A stretch of DNA of 64,000 bases from Poindextera sp965277425 (GTDB taxonomy: Bacteria; Pseudomonadota; Alphaproteobacteria; Caulobacterales; Caulobacteraceae): positions 1,364,001 to 1,428,000 of the forward strand of contig CBDICR010000007.1 in the NCBI GenBank assembly GCA_965277425.1, given 5' to 3'. The notes beneath the pieces are model-generated. The model had not been told where the DNA came from, did no database searches, and was given only the letters and a program-made list of their open reading frames with translations. Both the position numbers and the translations under genes were made by a program. Each line of letters starts with the position of its first letter. Positions within the stretch are counted from its first letter, which is position 1. Of the stretch, positions 57,979 through 64,000 are shown piece after piece.

Positions 57979-58506
57979 TTATGCGGCGGCGAGGCCGCTC
58001 TTGAATCGTTTCCAGTTCTGCACATAGCCCAACGCGCCCATGGCCAGGCGGCCGGCCTGCTCGGGCGCGAGTTCGCGCACCACCTTGCCGGGCGAGCCCA
58101 TGACCATGGAATTGTCGGCAATCGCCTTGCCCTCGGTGATCAGGCTGCCCGCGCCGATCAGGCAGTTGCGGCCGATGCGCGCGTCGTTGAGGATGATGGA
58201 GCCGATGCCGATCAAGCTTCCGTCGCCGATCGTGCAGCCGTGCATCATGACCAGGTGGCCGACGGTGACATTGGCGCCAATGGTCAGGGGCGAGCCGTTG
58301 TCGGTGTGAAGAACGCAATTGTCTTGGACGTTGCTATTCTCGCCAACGGTGATGGCGTCATTGTCGCCGCGCAAAACGGCGCCGAACCAGATACTTGCGT
58401 TCTTCTTCAGGATGACATTGCCGAGCACGACGGCGTTTGGCGCTATCCAGTATTCATCCTCCGAAGGCAGCGTTGGCGAGACGCCGCCCAAGCTGTAAAC
58501 ATTCAT
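57979..58506 (-). CDS. Gamma-class carbonic anhydrase family protein
   Basis: A 175-residue left-handed beta-helix protein with hexapeptide repeats and the three zinc-binding His residues His67 (VLHTDNG), His84 (VGHLVMMHG) and His89. It probably interconverts CO2 and bicarbonate, or acts as a CaiE/PaaY-like thioesterase-associated protein. It precedes the enoyl-CoA hydratase gene in a likely operon. Confidence 0.9.
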   Translation of the reverse strand: MNVYSLGGVSPTLPSEDEYWIAPNAVVLGNVILKKNASIWFGAVLRGDNDAITVGENSNVQDNCVLHTDNGSPLTIGANVTVGHLVMMHGCTIGDGSLIGIGSIILNDARIGRNCLIGAGSLITEGKAIADNSMVMGSPGKVVRELAPEQAGRLAMGALGYVQNWKRFKSGLAAA

Positions 58507-58742
58507 CCGCCCACTTCCTATATTGCAACGTTTCGCTTGCTTAACCGTTTTGAAAGGACGTTACCATCATCCTTAGTCGGGCGATTCGAGGGGGCGAAAC
58601 CTTCCCTCGGTCTCCTTCAGGTGGAGAAAACGGTGTCGCGTACGGTTGGTCGGCAGGTCTCTGGACCGCCCCGTCAAAGGTCGAAGACCGAGCCGCCGCC
58701 CGGCGCCGCAGTTCCTACTCCCCTCGCCTCCCATTCACCCCA

Positions 58743-58776
58743 AGGGCGGTCCATTGCGGACCCGCCCTTTTTTCTT
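58743..58776 (+). terminator. Intrinsic terminator directly before phoH
   Basis: AAGGGCGG-TCC and GGA-C-CCGCCCTT form a stem with one bulge and a 5-base loop, followed by TTTTTT (58768-58773). The phoH ribosome site GGAGGG begins 12 bases later and ATG is at 58795. The rest of the 288-base gap (58507-58794) has no gene I can support. Confidence 0.75.
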
Positions 58777-58794
58777 ATCCCGACGGAGGGCTCC

Positions 58795-59562
58795 ATGACC
58801 AAACGTGCTTGCAAGCGGATGGTGCGCGAAGGCGCGTTCACCGATGTGGACTATGACGACGGGAAGATTCGCCGGCTGCCGATCGAGCGCGGCGGCTGGT
58901 CGCCGCTGGGGCCGGCCCACAACGACGACCGCGAGCAGGGATACTTAAAGACCATCAAGGCGAAATCGCCAGGCCAGGCAGCGCTGATGGAAGCCATCGA
59001 CGCGCGCAACCTGGTGCTGGCGCTTGGCCCCGCCGGCACCGGCAAGACCTATCTGGCCATCGCCAAGGCGGTCGAGGCGCTGGAGGCCGGCAAGGTGGGG
59101 CGCATCGTGCTCTCGCGGCCGGCGATCGAGGCGGGCGAATCGATCGGCTTCCTGCCCGGCGACCTTGAGGACAAGCTCGCCCCCTATCTGAGGCCGCTGT
59201 ACGACGCCCTCTCCGACCGGCTGTCGATGAAGCGGGTGCGGGCGCTGATGGCCGAGGGCGCCATCGAGATCGCCCCGGTCGGCTATATGCGCGGGCGCAC
59301 CCTGAACAACGCCTTCGTGGTCATCGACGAGGCGCAGAACTGCACCTATGTGCAGCTCAAAATGCTGCTGACCCGGCTGGGATGGAATTCGACCATGGTG
59401 ATCACCGGCGACCCGCAGCAGTCCGACCTGCTCCCCGGCGTCTCCGGCCTCGGCGACGTGGCCGCGCGGCTTGAGGCGGTCCCGGCCATCGCCGTGGTTC
59501 GCCTCAGCGACGGCGACATCGTCCGCCATCCCCTGGTCGGCGAAATGCTGGCGGTGCTTTAG
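58795..59562 (+). CDS. phoH: PhoH-like ATPase
   Basis: A 255-residue P-loop ATPase with Walker A GPAGTGKT at 78-85, 'IVLSRPAIEAGESIGFLPGD', 'MRGRTLNNAFVVIDEAQN' with Walker B, and 'ITGDPQQSDL'. PhoH proteins are linked to phosphate starvation and RNA metabolism. Ribosome site GGAGGG-CTCC-ATG. The start lies only 21 bases after the T-run of a terminator, so attenuation is possible. Confidence 0.93.
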   Translation: MTKRACKRMVREGAFTDVDYDDGKIRRLPIERGGWSPLGPAHNDDREQGYLKTIKAKSPGQAALMEAIDARNLVLALGPAGTGKTYLAIAKAVEALEAGKVGRIVLSRPAIEAGESIGFLPGDLEDKLAPYLRPLYDALSDRLSMKRVRALMAEGAIEIAPVGYMRGRTLNNAFVVIDEAQNCTYVQLKMLLTRLGWNSTMVITGDPQQSDLLPGVSGLGDVAARLEAVPAIAVVRLSDGDIVRHPLVGEMLAVL

Positions 59563-59627
59563 CAGAAACGGATTCGGCGCGGCGTTTCCACGGTCGGCCA
59601 GCGACACATAATTCTGTCGCCGGCGAT

Positions 59628-59652
59628 TGAACGGATCGATCACAGTCGCGTT
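59628..59652 (+). promoter_or_regulatory. Possible EcfG promoter for the SYLF gene (one mismatch)
   Basis: TGAAC (59628-59632), 16 bases, CGTT (59649-59652) differs from GGAAC-N16-CGTT at the first base. The ATG at 59699 is 46 bases on. Confidence 0.4.
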
Positions 59653-59698
59653 ACAGCGTGAGAAATAAAGTCGTCTCAAAGGTCGGAGCTAGCCTGAA

Positions 59699-60262
59699 AT
59701 GAATTTTACCCGTCGTACCCTCGCGGCCGGAGCCTTGGCCCTCGCCAGCACCCTCTCGCCTCTCGCGATCTCGGCCGCGCATGCCGATCCGCGCACGCAA
59801 CTGACCGAAAACGGCGTCAGGGCGCTGCACCAGCTTGAGGCCGAACAGCCCAGGTCGCGGTTTTTCGCGCACCACGCCAAGGCGGTTCTGATCTTTCCGT
59901 CGGTGCTGAAGGCCGGCTTCGTGTTCGGCGGCGAGACCGGCAACGGCGTGCTGCTCGTCAACGGCCAGCCGGCTGGATTTTATAACCTCACCGGCGGCTC
60001 GTGGGGGCTGCAGATCGGCGGCCAGGACTTCAGCTACGCCCTGTTCTTCATGACCAACTCGTCGCTGGACTATCTGAAGCGCAGCGGCGGCTTCTCGGCG
60101 GGCACGGGGCCGAGCATCACCGTCATCAATGCGGGCGCCGCGGCCGAGGCCAACACCACCACCCTCAGCCAGGACGTCTACGCCTTTCCCTTCAACGGCA
60201 AGGGCCTGATGGCCGACCTGACCCTGCAAGGCACGAAGATCACGCGCATCCATCCGCGCTAG
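59699..60262 (+). CDS. SYLF/Ysc84-type secreted protein
   Basis: A 187-residue protein with a twin-Arg-like signal (FTRRTLAAGALALAS, ends SAAHA). Its SYLF domain includes 'AKAVLIFPSVLKAGFVFGGE', 'GVLLVNGQPAGFYNLTGGSW' and 'QIGGQDFSYALFFMTN'. SYLF domains bind phospholipids. The location is periplasm or outer membrane. A near-consensus EcfG promoter stands before it. Confidence 0.88.
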   Translation: MNFTRRTLAAGALALASTLSPLAISAAHADPRTQLTENGVRALHQLEAEQPRSRFFAHHAKAVLIFPSVLKAGFVFGGETGNGVLLVNGQPAGFYNLTGGSWGLQIGGQDFSYALFFMTNSSLDYLKRSGGFSAGTGPSITVINAGAAAEANTTTLSQDVYAFPFNGKGLMADLTLQGTKITRIHPR

Positions 60263-60336
60263 GGATCGCGCAGCTCCTAAGCGGGCGCTTCCGGGGCTTT
60301 GAGCCGTCCGGGAGCGCCTTTCGCGCGCGCTTCGGC

Positions 60337-60546
60337 TCAGCCGTCCAGATCCTCGGCCAATATGGCCATTTCGAACAGGAAAGAGCCGGCTTCGTCCTCG
60401 TCTTCGTAGACGACGCCGATGAACTCGCCCTTCAGCTCGACCTCGGCGGAATCCTTCTGCTTGGGCCGCGCGACCAGGGCCACGTGCGGATTACCGAAGG
60501 TGCGCTTCAGGTGCGCCTCGACGCGCTTCAGGTCTTTTTCGTCCAC
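60337..60546 (-). CDS. DUF3126 family protein
   Basis: A 69-residue acidic protein, 'LKRVEAHLKRTFGNPHVALV' then 'DSAEVELKGEFIGVVYEDED' and 'FEMAILAEDL', the complete DUF3126 pattern found across alphaproteobacteria. Function unknown. It lies after cysE on the same strand, 66 bases on. Confidence 0.9.
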   Translation of the reverse strand: MDEKDLKRVEAHLKRTFGNPHVALVARPKQKDSAEVELKGEFIGVVYEDEDEAGSFLFEMAILAEDLDG

Positions 60547-60612
60547 GGGGGCGCGTTCCTTGTTGCTCTGGGATCGGGCGCGAACCTAACGGCATTCCCG
60601 CCCGGAGCAAGC

Positions 60613-61443
60613 TCAGATCGAGTAGTCGTAGGCGTCCTCGGCCAGGGTATGGTCCATGGAGCGGGCCGGCTCGCAGCCCGTCGGGCAGTTGACCAGCCGC
60701 GCCGGCACGCCAACGGCGGTGCAGCCGGCGGGTACGGGCTTCAGCACCACCGCGCCCGAGGCGATCTTGGCGTAGTCGCCGATGGTGATGTTGCCGATCA
60801 CCGTGGCGCCGGCGCCCAGGAGGACGCCCTTGCCGATCTTCGGATGCCGGTCGCCGCGCTCGGCGCCCGTGCCGCCGAGCGTGACGCCCTGCAGCATGGA
60901 GACATCGTCGCCGATCACCGCCGTCTCGCCGACGACGATGCCGGTGCCATGGTCGATGAAGACGCCCTGGCCGACGCGCGTGGCCGGGTTGATGTCCACC
61001 TGGAACACCTCCGACATGCGGCTCTGCAGATAGAAGGCCAGGGTCTCACGGCCCTGGTGGTAGAGCCAGTGCGCCACCCGGTGGGTCTGCAAGGCCTGGA
61101 AACCCTTGAAGAAAAGGAAGGGCTGCATATAGCCCTTGCAGGCCGGGTCGCGCTCGAACACCGCCTGCAGATCCGCCTCGATCACGCCCATCAGCGACGG
61201 GTCGGTCGCGAAGGCCTCCTCGGCGTGTTCGCGCACGCTCATGCCGCGAAAATCCTGGTCGCCGAGCTTGCGCGCCAGCTGATAGGACAGGGCCGCGGCC
61301 AGGTCTTCATGCTTCAGGATGGTGGCGTGGAGCAGCGAGGCCAGGCCCGGCTCGGTCTGGGCGGCATGGGCCGCTTCGTTGCGCAGCGCCGCCCAGACCG
61401 GCGGGGTCGATTGCGGGGTCACCACCTTCAGACGTTGCGGCAT
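60613..61443 (-). CDS. cysE: Serine O-acetyltransferase
   Basis: Acetylates serine with acetyl-CoA, the first step of cysteine synthesis. The 276 residues include the helical N-terminal domain, the catalytic 'VDINPATRVGQGVFIDHGTG' with His, GETAVIGDDVSMLQGVTLGG, and the left-handed helix repeats 'DRHPKIGKGVLLGAGATVIG'. CAAGGGGAG precedes ATG 61443. Confidence 0.95.
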   Translation of the reverse strand: MPQRLKVVTPQSTPPVWAALRNEAAHAAQTEPGLASLLHATILKHEDLAAALSYQLARKLGDQDFRGMSVREHAEEAFATDPSLMGVIEADLQAVFERDPACKGYMQPFLFFKGFQALQTHRVAHWLYHQGRETLAFYLQSRMSEVFQVDINPATRVGQGVFIDHGTGIVVGETAVIGDDVSMLQGVTLGGTGAERGDRHPKIGKGVLLGAGATVIGNITIGDYAKIASGAVVLKPVPAGCTAVGVPARLVNCPTGCEPARSMDHTLAEDAYDYSI

Positions 61444-61580
61444 TCGGCTCTCCCCTTGTGCACCCGGCCCCAACCTTCGCAGGAGCCGCTTAACGTCAGC
61501 CGAAAATGCGCGATCGGCCTTGGGCTTTTTCAGCCCTATACCCAGATGAGCCCCGCCAGACCAATTTCAAGAGGCCTCGT

Positions 61581-62204
61581 TTGAACATCGCCCTGCCCGC
61601 TGAGCCGATCTTCGGCGAACCGCTCCCCATCGGCGATGGCCGGCGCGAAGTGCTGGACTTCCTGGCGCTGCGCCGCTCCGCCTCCGCATCGACCCTGCGC
61701 GCGCCCGCGCCGGGCGAGACCGAACTGGCCCAGCTGCTGCGCCTGGCCGCCCGGGCGCCGGACCACGGCAAGCTCTTTCCCTGGCGCTTCATCATCCTGG
61801 ACGGCGAGGCCAAGGCCGACTTCGCCGAGCGCCTGGAAACCATCGCCGCGCGCCAGCCCAACCCGGAAAAGGCCCGCGGGGCGCTGTTCAAGATCAAGAC
61901 CCCGCCCCTGACCGTGGCCGTGGTCTCGCGTCGCATCGAGGCGAGCATTCCGGAATGGGAGCAGCGCCTCTCGGCGGCCGCGGTCTGCATGATGCTGCTG
62001 ATCGCCGCCGAGGCCGCCGGCTATGGCGCCAACTGGATCACCGACTGGTATGCCTACGCGCCCGAGGCGACCGCCCTGCTCGGCCTGACCGGCGGCGAAC
62101 AGCTCGCCGGCTACATCCACATCGGCACGCCGGCCGAGGCGCCGCTGGAACGCGTGCGGCCAGATGTGCCGGCGCTGACCACCCGCTGGGCGCCGCCCGA
62201 CTGA
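61581..62204 (+). CDS. Nitroreductase family flavoprotein
   Basis: A nitroreductase-fold FMN enzyme of about 207 residues: 'FLALRRSASASTLRAPAPGE', 'LLRLAARAPDHGKLFPWRFI' and 'LLIAAEAAGYGANWITDW' are the conserved segments, as in the YdjA-like group. TTG 61581 with AGAGG upstream fits the conserved start. ATG 61506 would add 25 residues without family similarity and has no ribosome site. Confidence 0.88.
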   Translation: MNIALPAEPIFGEPLPIGDGRREVLDFLALRRSASASTLRAPAPGETELAQLLRLAARAPDHGKLFPWRFIILDGEAKADFAERLETIAARQPNPEKARGALFKIKTPPLTVAVVSRRIEASIPEWEQRLSAAAVCMMLLIAAEAAGYGANWITDWYAYAPEATALLGLTGGEQLAGYIHIGTPAEAPLERVRPDVPALTTRWAPPD

Positions 62205-62305
62205 AACGCCCAGACTCGCGTGACGAGACCCTGGCTTGAGATCACGCCGAGAGTCCCGATCCCAGCAAGGCGAGGCTCGACCAAGGCGGACATTGAGCGG
62301 CGGCC

Positions 62306-63325
62306 TCACACCGGGGCCGGGTTGCGCTCCACGAACTGGCGTTGGTGCCAATAGGGATAGGCCAGGGTGCGAGCGCTCGCCGCATCCAACTTGGCCACCT
62401 GCTCCGGCGTCAGGTTCCAGCCGACGGCGCCCAGGTTCTGTTGCAGCTGCTCGGCGTTGCGGGCGCCGACGATGACGGTCGAGACGGTCGGCCTTTGCAG
62501 GAGCCAGTTCAGCGCGATCTGCGGCACGGTCTTTCCGGTCTCCTCGGCGACCTCGTCCAGCGCATCGACGACGCGGTAGAGGTATTCGTCGTCTACCGGC
62601 GGGCCGAATGACGCCGTGGTCGGCAAGCGGCTGACGTCCGGCAGGGGCTGGCCGCGGCGGATCTTGCCGGTCAACCGGCCCCAGCCCAGCGGACTCCAGA
62701 CCGCCGCGCCCACGCCCTGGTCCAGGCCCAGCGGCATCAGTTCCCACTCATAGTCGCGCCCGATCAGCGAATAGTAGGTCTGGTTCACCACATAGCGCGG
62801 GTAACCATACTGTTTGGCGATGGCGAGCGACTTCATCAGATGCCAGCCGGAGAAATTCGAGACGCCGACATAGCGAATCTTGCCGGCGCGGACGAGGTCA
62901 TCGAGGGTCGACAGCGTCTCCTCCACCGGCGTCTTCGCGTCGAAGCCATGCAGCTGGTAGACGTCGATATAGTCGGTCCCCAGGCGCTTCAGTTGAGTCT
63001 CCACCGTCTGGGTCAGATGGAAACGCGAAGAGCCGACCGCGTTCGGATCGCGCCCGCTGCGGAACGTGCCCTTGGTGGAGAGGATCACCTTGTCGCGCCG
63101 GCCCTTGATGGCCTCGCCGAGGACGGCTTCCGAGGTGCCGCGCGAATAGATGTCGGCGCTATCGAACATGTTGAGGCCGGCGTCCAGGCACAGATCGACG
63201 ATCCGCCGAGCTTCGGCGCCTTCCACCGCCGCGAACCCCTGGGCTCCACCGCTGGCGAAGGTGGCCGTGCCGAAACTCAGGACGGGGACCATGAAACCCG
63301 AGGCGCCCAACTGACGATAGTCCAT
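62306..63325 (-). CDS. Aldo/keto reductase
   Basis: A 339-residue AKR with the tetrad Asp/Tyr in FDSADIYSRG, Lys in LSTKGT and His in YQLHGFD, and the cofactor segment 'STVIVGARNAEQLQQNL'. It resembles the YghZ/voltage-channel-beta-like AKR groups. The substrate is unknown. GGAGGTGAGTGTC precedes ATG 63325. Not closely similar in sequence to the AKR at 48024-48989. Confidence 0.9.
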   Translation of the reverse strand: MDYRQLGASGFMVPVLSFGTATFASGGAQGFAAVEGAEARRIVDLCLDAGLNMFDSADIYSRGTSEAVLGEAIKGRRDKVILSTKGTFRSGRDPNAVGSSRFHLTQTVETQLKRLGTDYIDVYQLHGFDAKTPVEETLSTLDDLVRAGKIRYVGVSNFSGWHLMKSLAIAKQYGYPRYVVNQTYYSLIGRDYEWELMPLGLDQGVGAAVWSPLGWGRLTGKIRRGQPLPDVSRLPTTASFGPPVDDEYLYRVVDALDEVAEETGKTVPQIALNWLLQRPTVSTVIVGARNAEQLQQNLGAVGWNLTPEQVAKLDAASARTLAYPYWHQRQFVERNPAPV

Positions 63326-63629
63326 GACACTCACCTCCAATGGGCTCCGCGATCGCTTCGCGCCGACGCGGCGCGGTGTCTAAGCTCACGCGACGACCCG
63401 CGCCTCGGCCCGCCGGGCGGCAGCCAATGAGCCGGGCTGATCTGCGCCTCGCGGCCCACGGATGGCAAGAGGTTGGCGCCCGAGCTTGCGTGGATTGAGG
63501 CGGCGGCGATGCGATCCGCAGGCGCGCCGCTACGACCGTCGCGGGCAAATGAGCGCGGCCGCAACATCGGGTCCGCCGATCGATGGGTTGGCGGACAGGC
63601 CTGAGACCGCTTGCGACCTGGCCTGTCGC
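63326..63629. other. Gap with no recognised feature
   Basis: About 300 bases between the aldo/keto reductase gene and the insertion sequence end. I see no gene, hairpin or promoter here that I can support. Confidence 0.5.
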
Positions 63630-63683
63630 TAGCGCGTAAAGATGTCCGGTTTTGGTAGCGCGTGATCTGTCCGCTCGTTCTTG

Positions 63684-63713
63684 TTTTGCTCCGGGGCATG
63701 CCCCGGAGCAAAA
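63684..63713. repeat. Perfect 30-base palindrome at the IS end
   Basis: TTTTGCTCCGGGGCA is followed at once by its exact reverse complement. It lies 20 bases after the transposase stop and may terminate transcription or protect the element from read-through. Confidence 0.7.
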
Positions 63714-63733
63714 ACGGCCGTTTGTGGAGCGTG

Positions 63734-64000
63734 TCACGCGGCCTTGTCCTTGTGGTCTTGGATGGCGCCGTCGGCGTCGTAGTCGGCGAGCCGATGGGGT
63801 CCCCAGAAGATGGCGATGCAGCCGTCGGGGTATTCGTGGACCCGGACGCTGGTCTTGACGAAATGGGGTCTGAGCCGGCTGGGCGGCAGCTGCAGGCGCA
63901 GGGTCTTCCACCTGACGGTGTTGTCGTTGCCGACGGTGCGCTCTTCCTGGACGCAGAGGATTTCGCGCGCCAGGCCGGCGTGATCGGCCACGAAGCCCGA
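63734..64000 (-). CDS. ISNCY-type transposase, C-terminal part (5' end outside)
   Basis: The frame enters from the right edge and ends at 63734. It contains 'CVQEERTVGNDNTVRWKTLR', 'HFVKTSVRVHEYPDGCIAIF' and 'GPHRLADYDADG', the C-terminal beta-barrel region of DDE transposases of the ISNCY/IS481-like kind. The catalytic core is outside the window, so completeness cannot be judged. Confidence 0.8.
   Translation of the reverse strand, partial: SGFVADHAGLAREILCVQEERTVGNDNTVRWKTLRLQLPPSRLRPHFVKTSVRVHEYPDGCIAIFWGPHRLADYDADGAIQDHKDKAA

Larger units (their letters stand above)
63630..64000. mobile_element. One end of an ISNCY-like insertion sequence (continues outside)
   Basis: Two direct repeats, TAGCGCGTAAAGATGTCCG (63630-63648) and TAGCGCGTGATCTGTCCG (63656-63673), look like transposase binding sites at the element end. 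A 30-base palindrome and the 3' part of a transposase gene follow. The other end is beyond the window. Confidence 0.6.

Noticed and set aside
57964..58794. A long N-terminal extension of PhoH reaching back to 57964
   Set aside because: It runs antisense through the carbonic anhydrase gene and through a terminator. PhoH similarity and a GGAGGG site define the start at 58795.

Overview
The window is high-GC DNA from an alphaproteobacterium, most likely Caulobacteraceae (Caulobacter/Phenylobacterium-like). The reasons are the holdfast-anchoring operon hfaABD (33600-36300), alphaproteobacterial markers (DUF2948 beside murA, DUF3126), an rrn operon with tRNA-Ile and tRNA-Ala in its spacer and a trailing tRNA-fMet, and promoters of the alphaproteobacterial general stress sigma factor EcfG. 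The genus is inferred, not shown.

Layout. 1-7754: murA/DUF2948, tRNA-Thr, a Met-rich periplasmic protein, DUF1223, the copper switch csoR/copA, a CYP153-like P450 and a small secreted protein. 7900-19781: housekeeping and stress genes: Ada, DUF2252 divergent from an EcfG-like sigma factor, VapBC, a one-carbon cluster (fhs, 5-formyl-THF cyclo-ligase, metK), topoisomerase IB and a thiolase. 19787-22977: a disturbed stretch with GGGGACAC-bounded elements, a REP-type Y1 transposase, an APH-like kinase, a TauE exporter and a broken ParDE module. 22932-25676: spermidine-synthase-like protein, pcaF, a thioredoxin-like protein and a DUF1186 remnant. 25793-31523: rrn operon on the minus strand (promoter, boxA, 16S, Ile, Ala, 23S, 5S, fMet). 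31770-36341: Rrf2 regulator, CBS protein, rhomboid protease and hfaABD behind a sigma-54 promoter. 36410-51999: two 950-residue M16 peptidases bracket an accessory island holding a TonB receptor/SDR/SnoaL-like/serine hydrolase operon with a divergent LysR, a TauD-type dioxygenase, an unrecognised secreted Gly/Cys-rich protein, a PAS protein and an aldo/keto reductase. 52017-63325: TRIC and ClC channels, a nucleotidyltransferase, a Phd/PemK-like toxin-antitoxin pair, a secreted Gly-rich protein, enoyl-CoA hydratase, gamma carbonic anhydrase, phoH, SYLF protein, DUF3126, cysE, nitroreductase and a second aldo/keto reductase. 63630-64000: one end of an insertion sequence that runs out of the window.

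How the parts work together. Promoters of the form GGAAC-N16/17-CGTT stand before DUF2252 and topoisomerase IB (both exact) and, with one mismatch each, before the sigma gene and the SYLF gene. This suggests a local set of general-stress genes that includes its own sigma factor. csoR, copA and perhaps the Met-rich protein form a copper defence block. hfaABD runs from a sigma-54 promoter to a strong terminator as one holdfast-anchoring unit. The best candidate for an undescribed system is the TonB receptor-SDR-SnoaL-serine hydrolase operon (39337-44255), which looks like an uptake-and-catabolism unit for an unknown, probably ester-containing, hydrophobic substrate.
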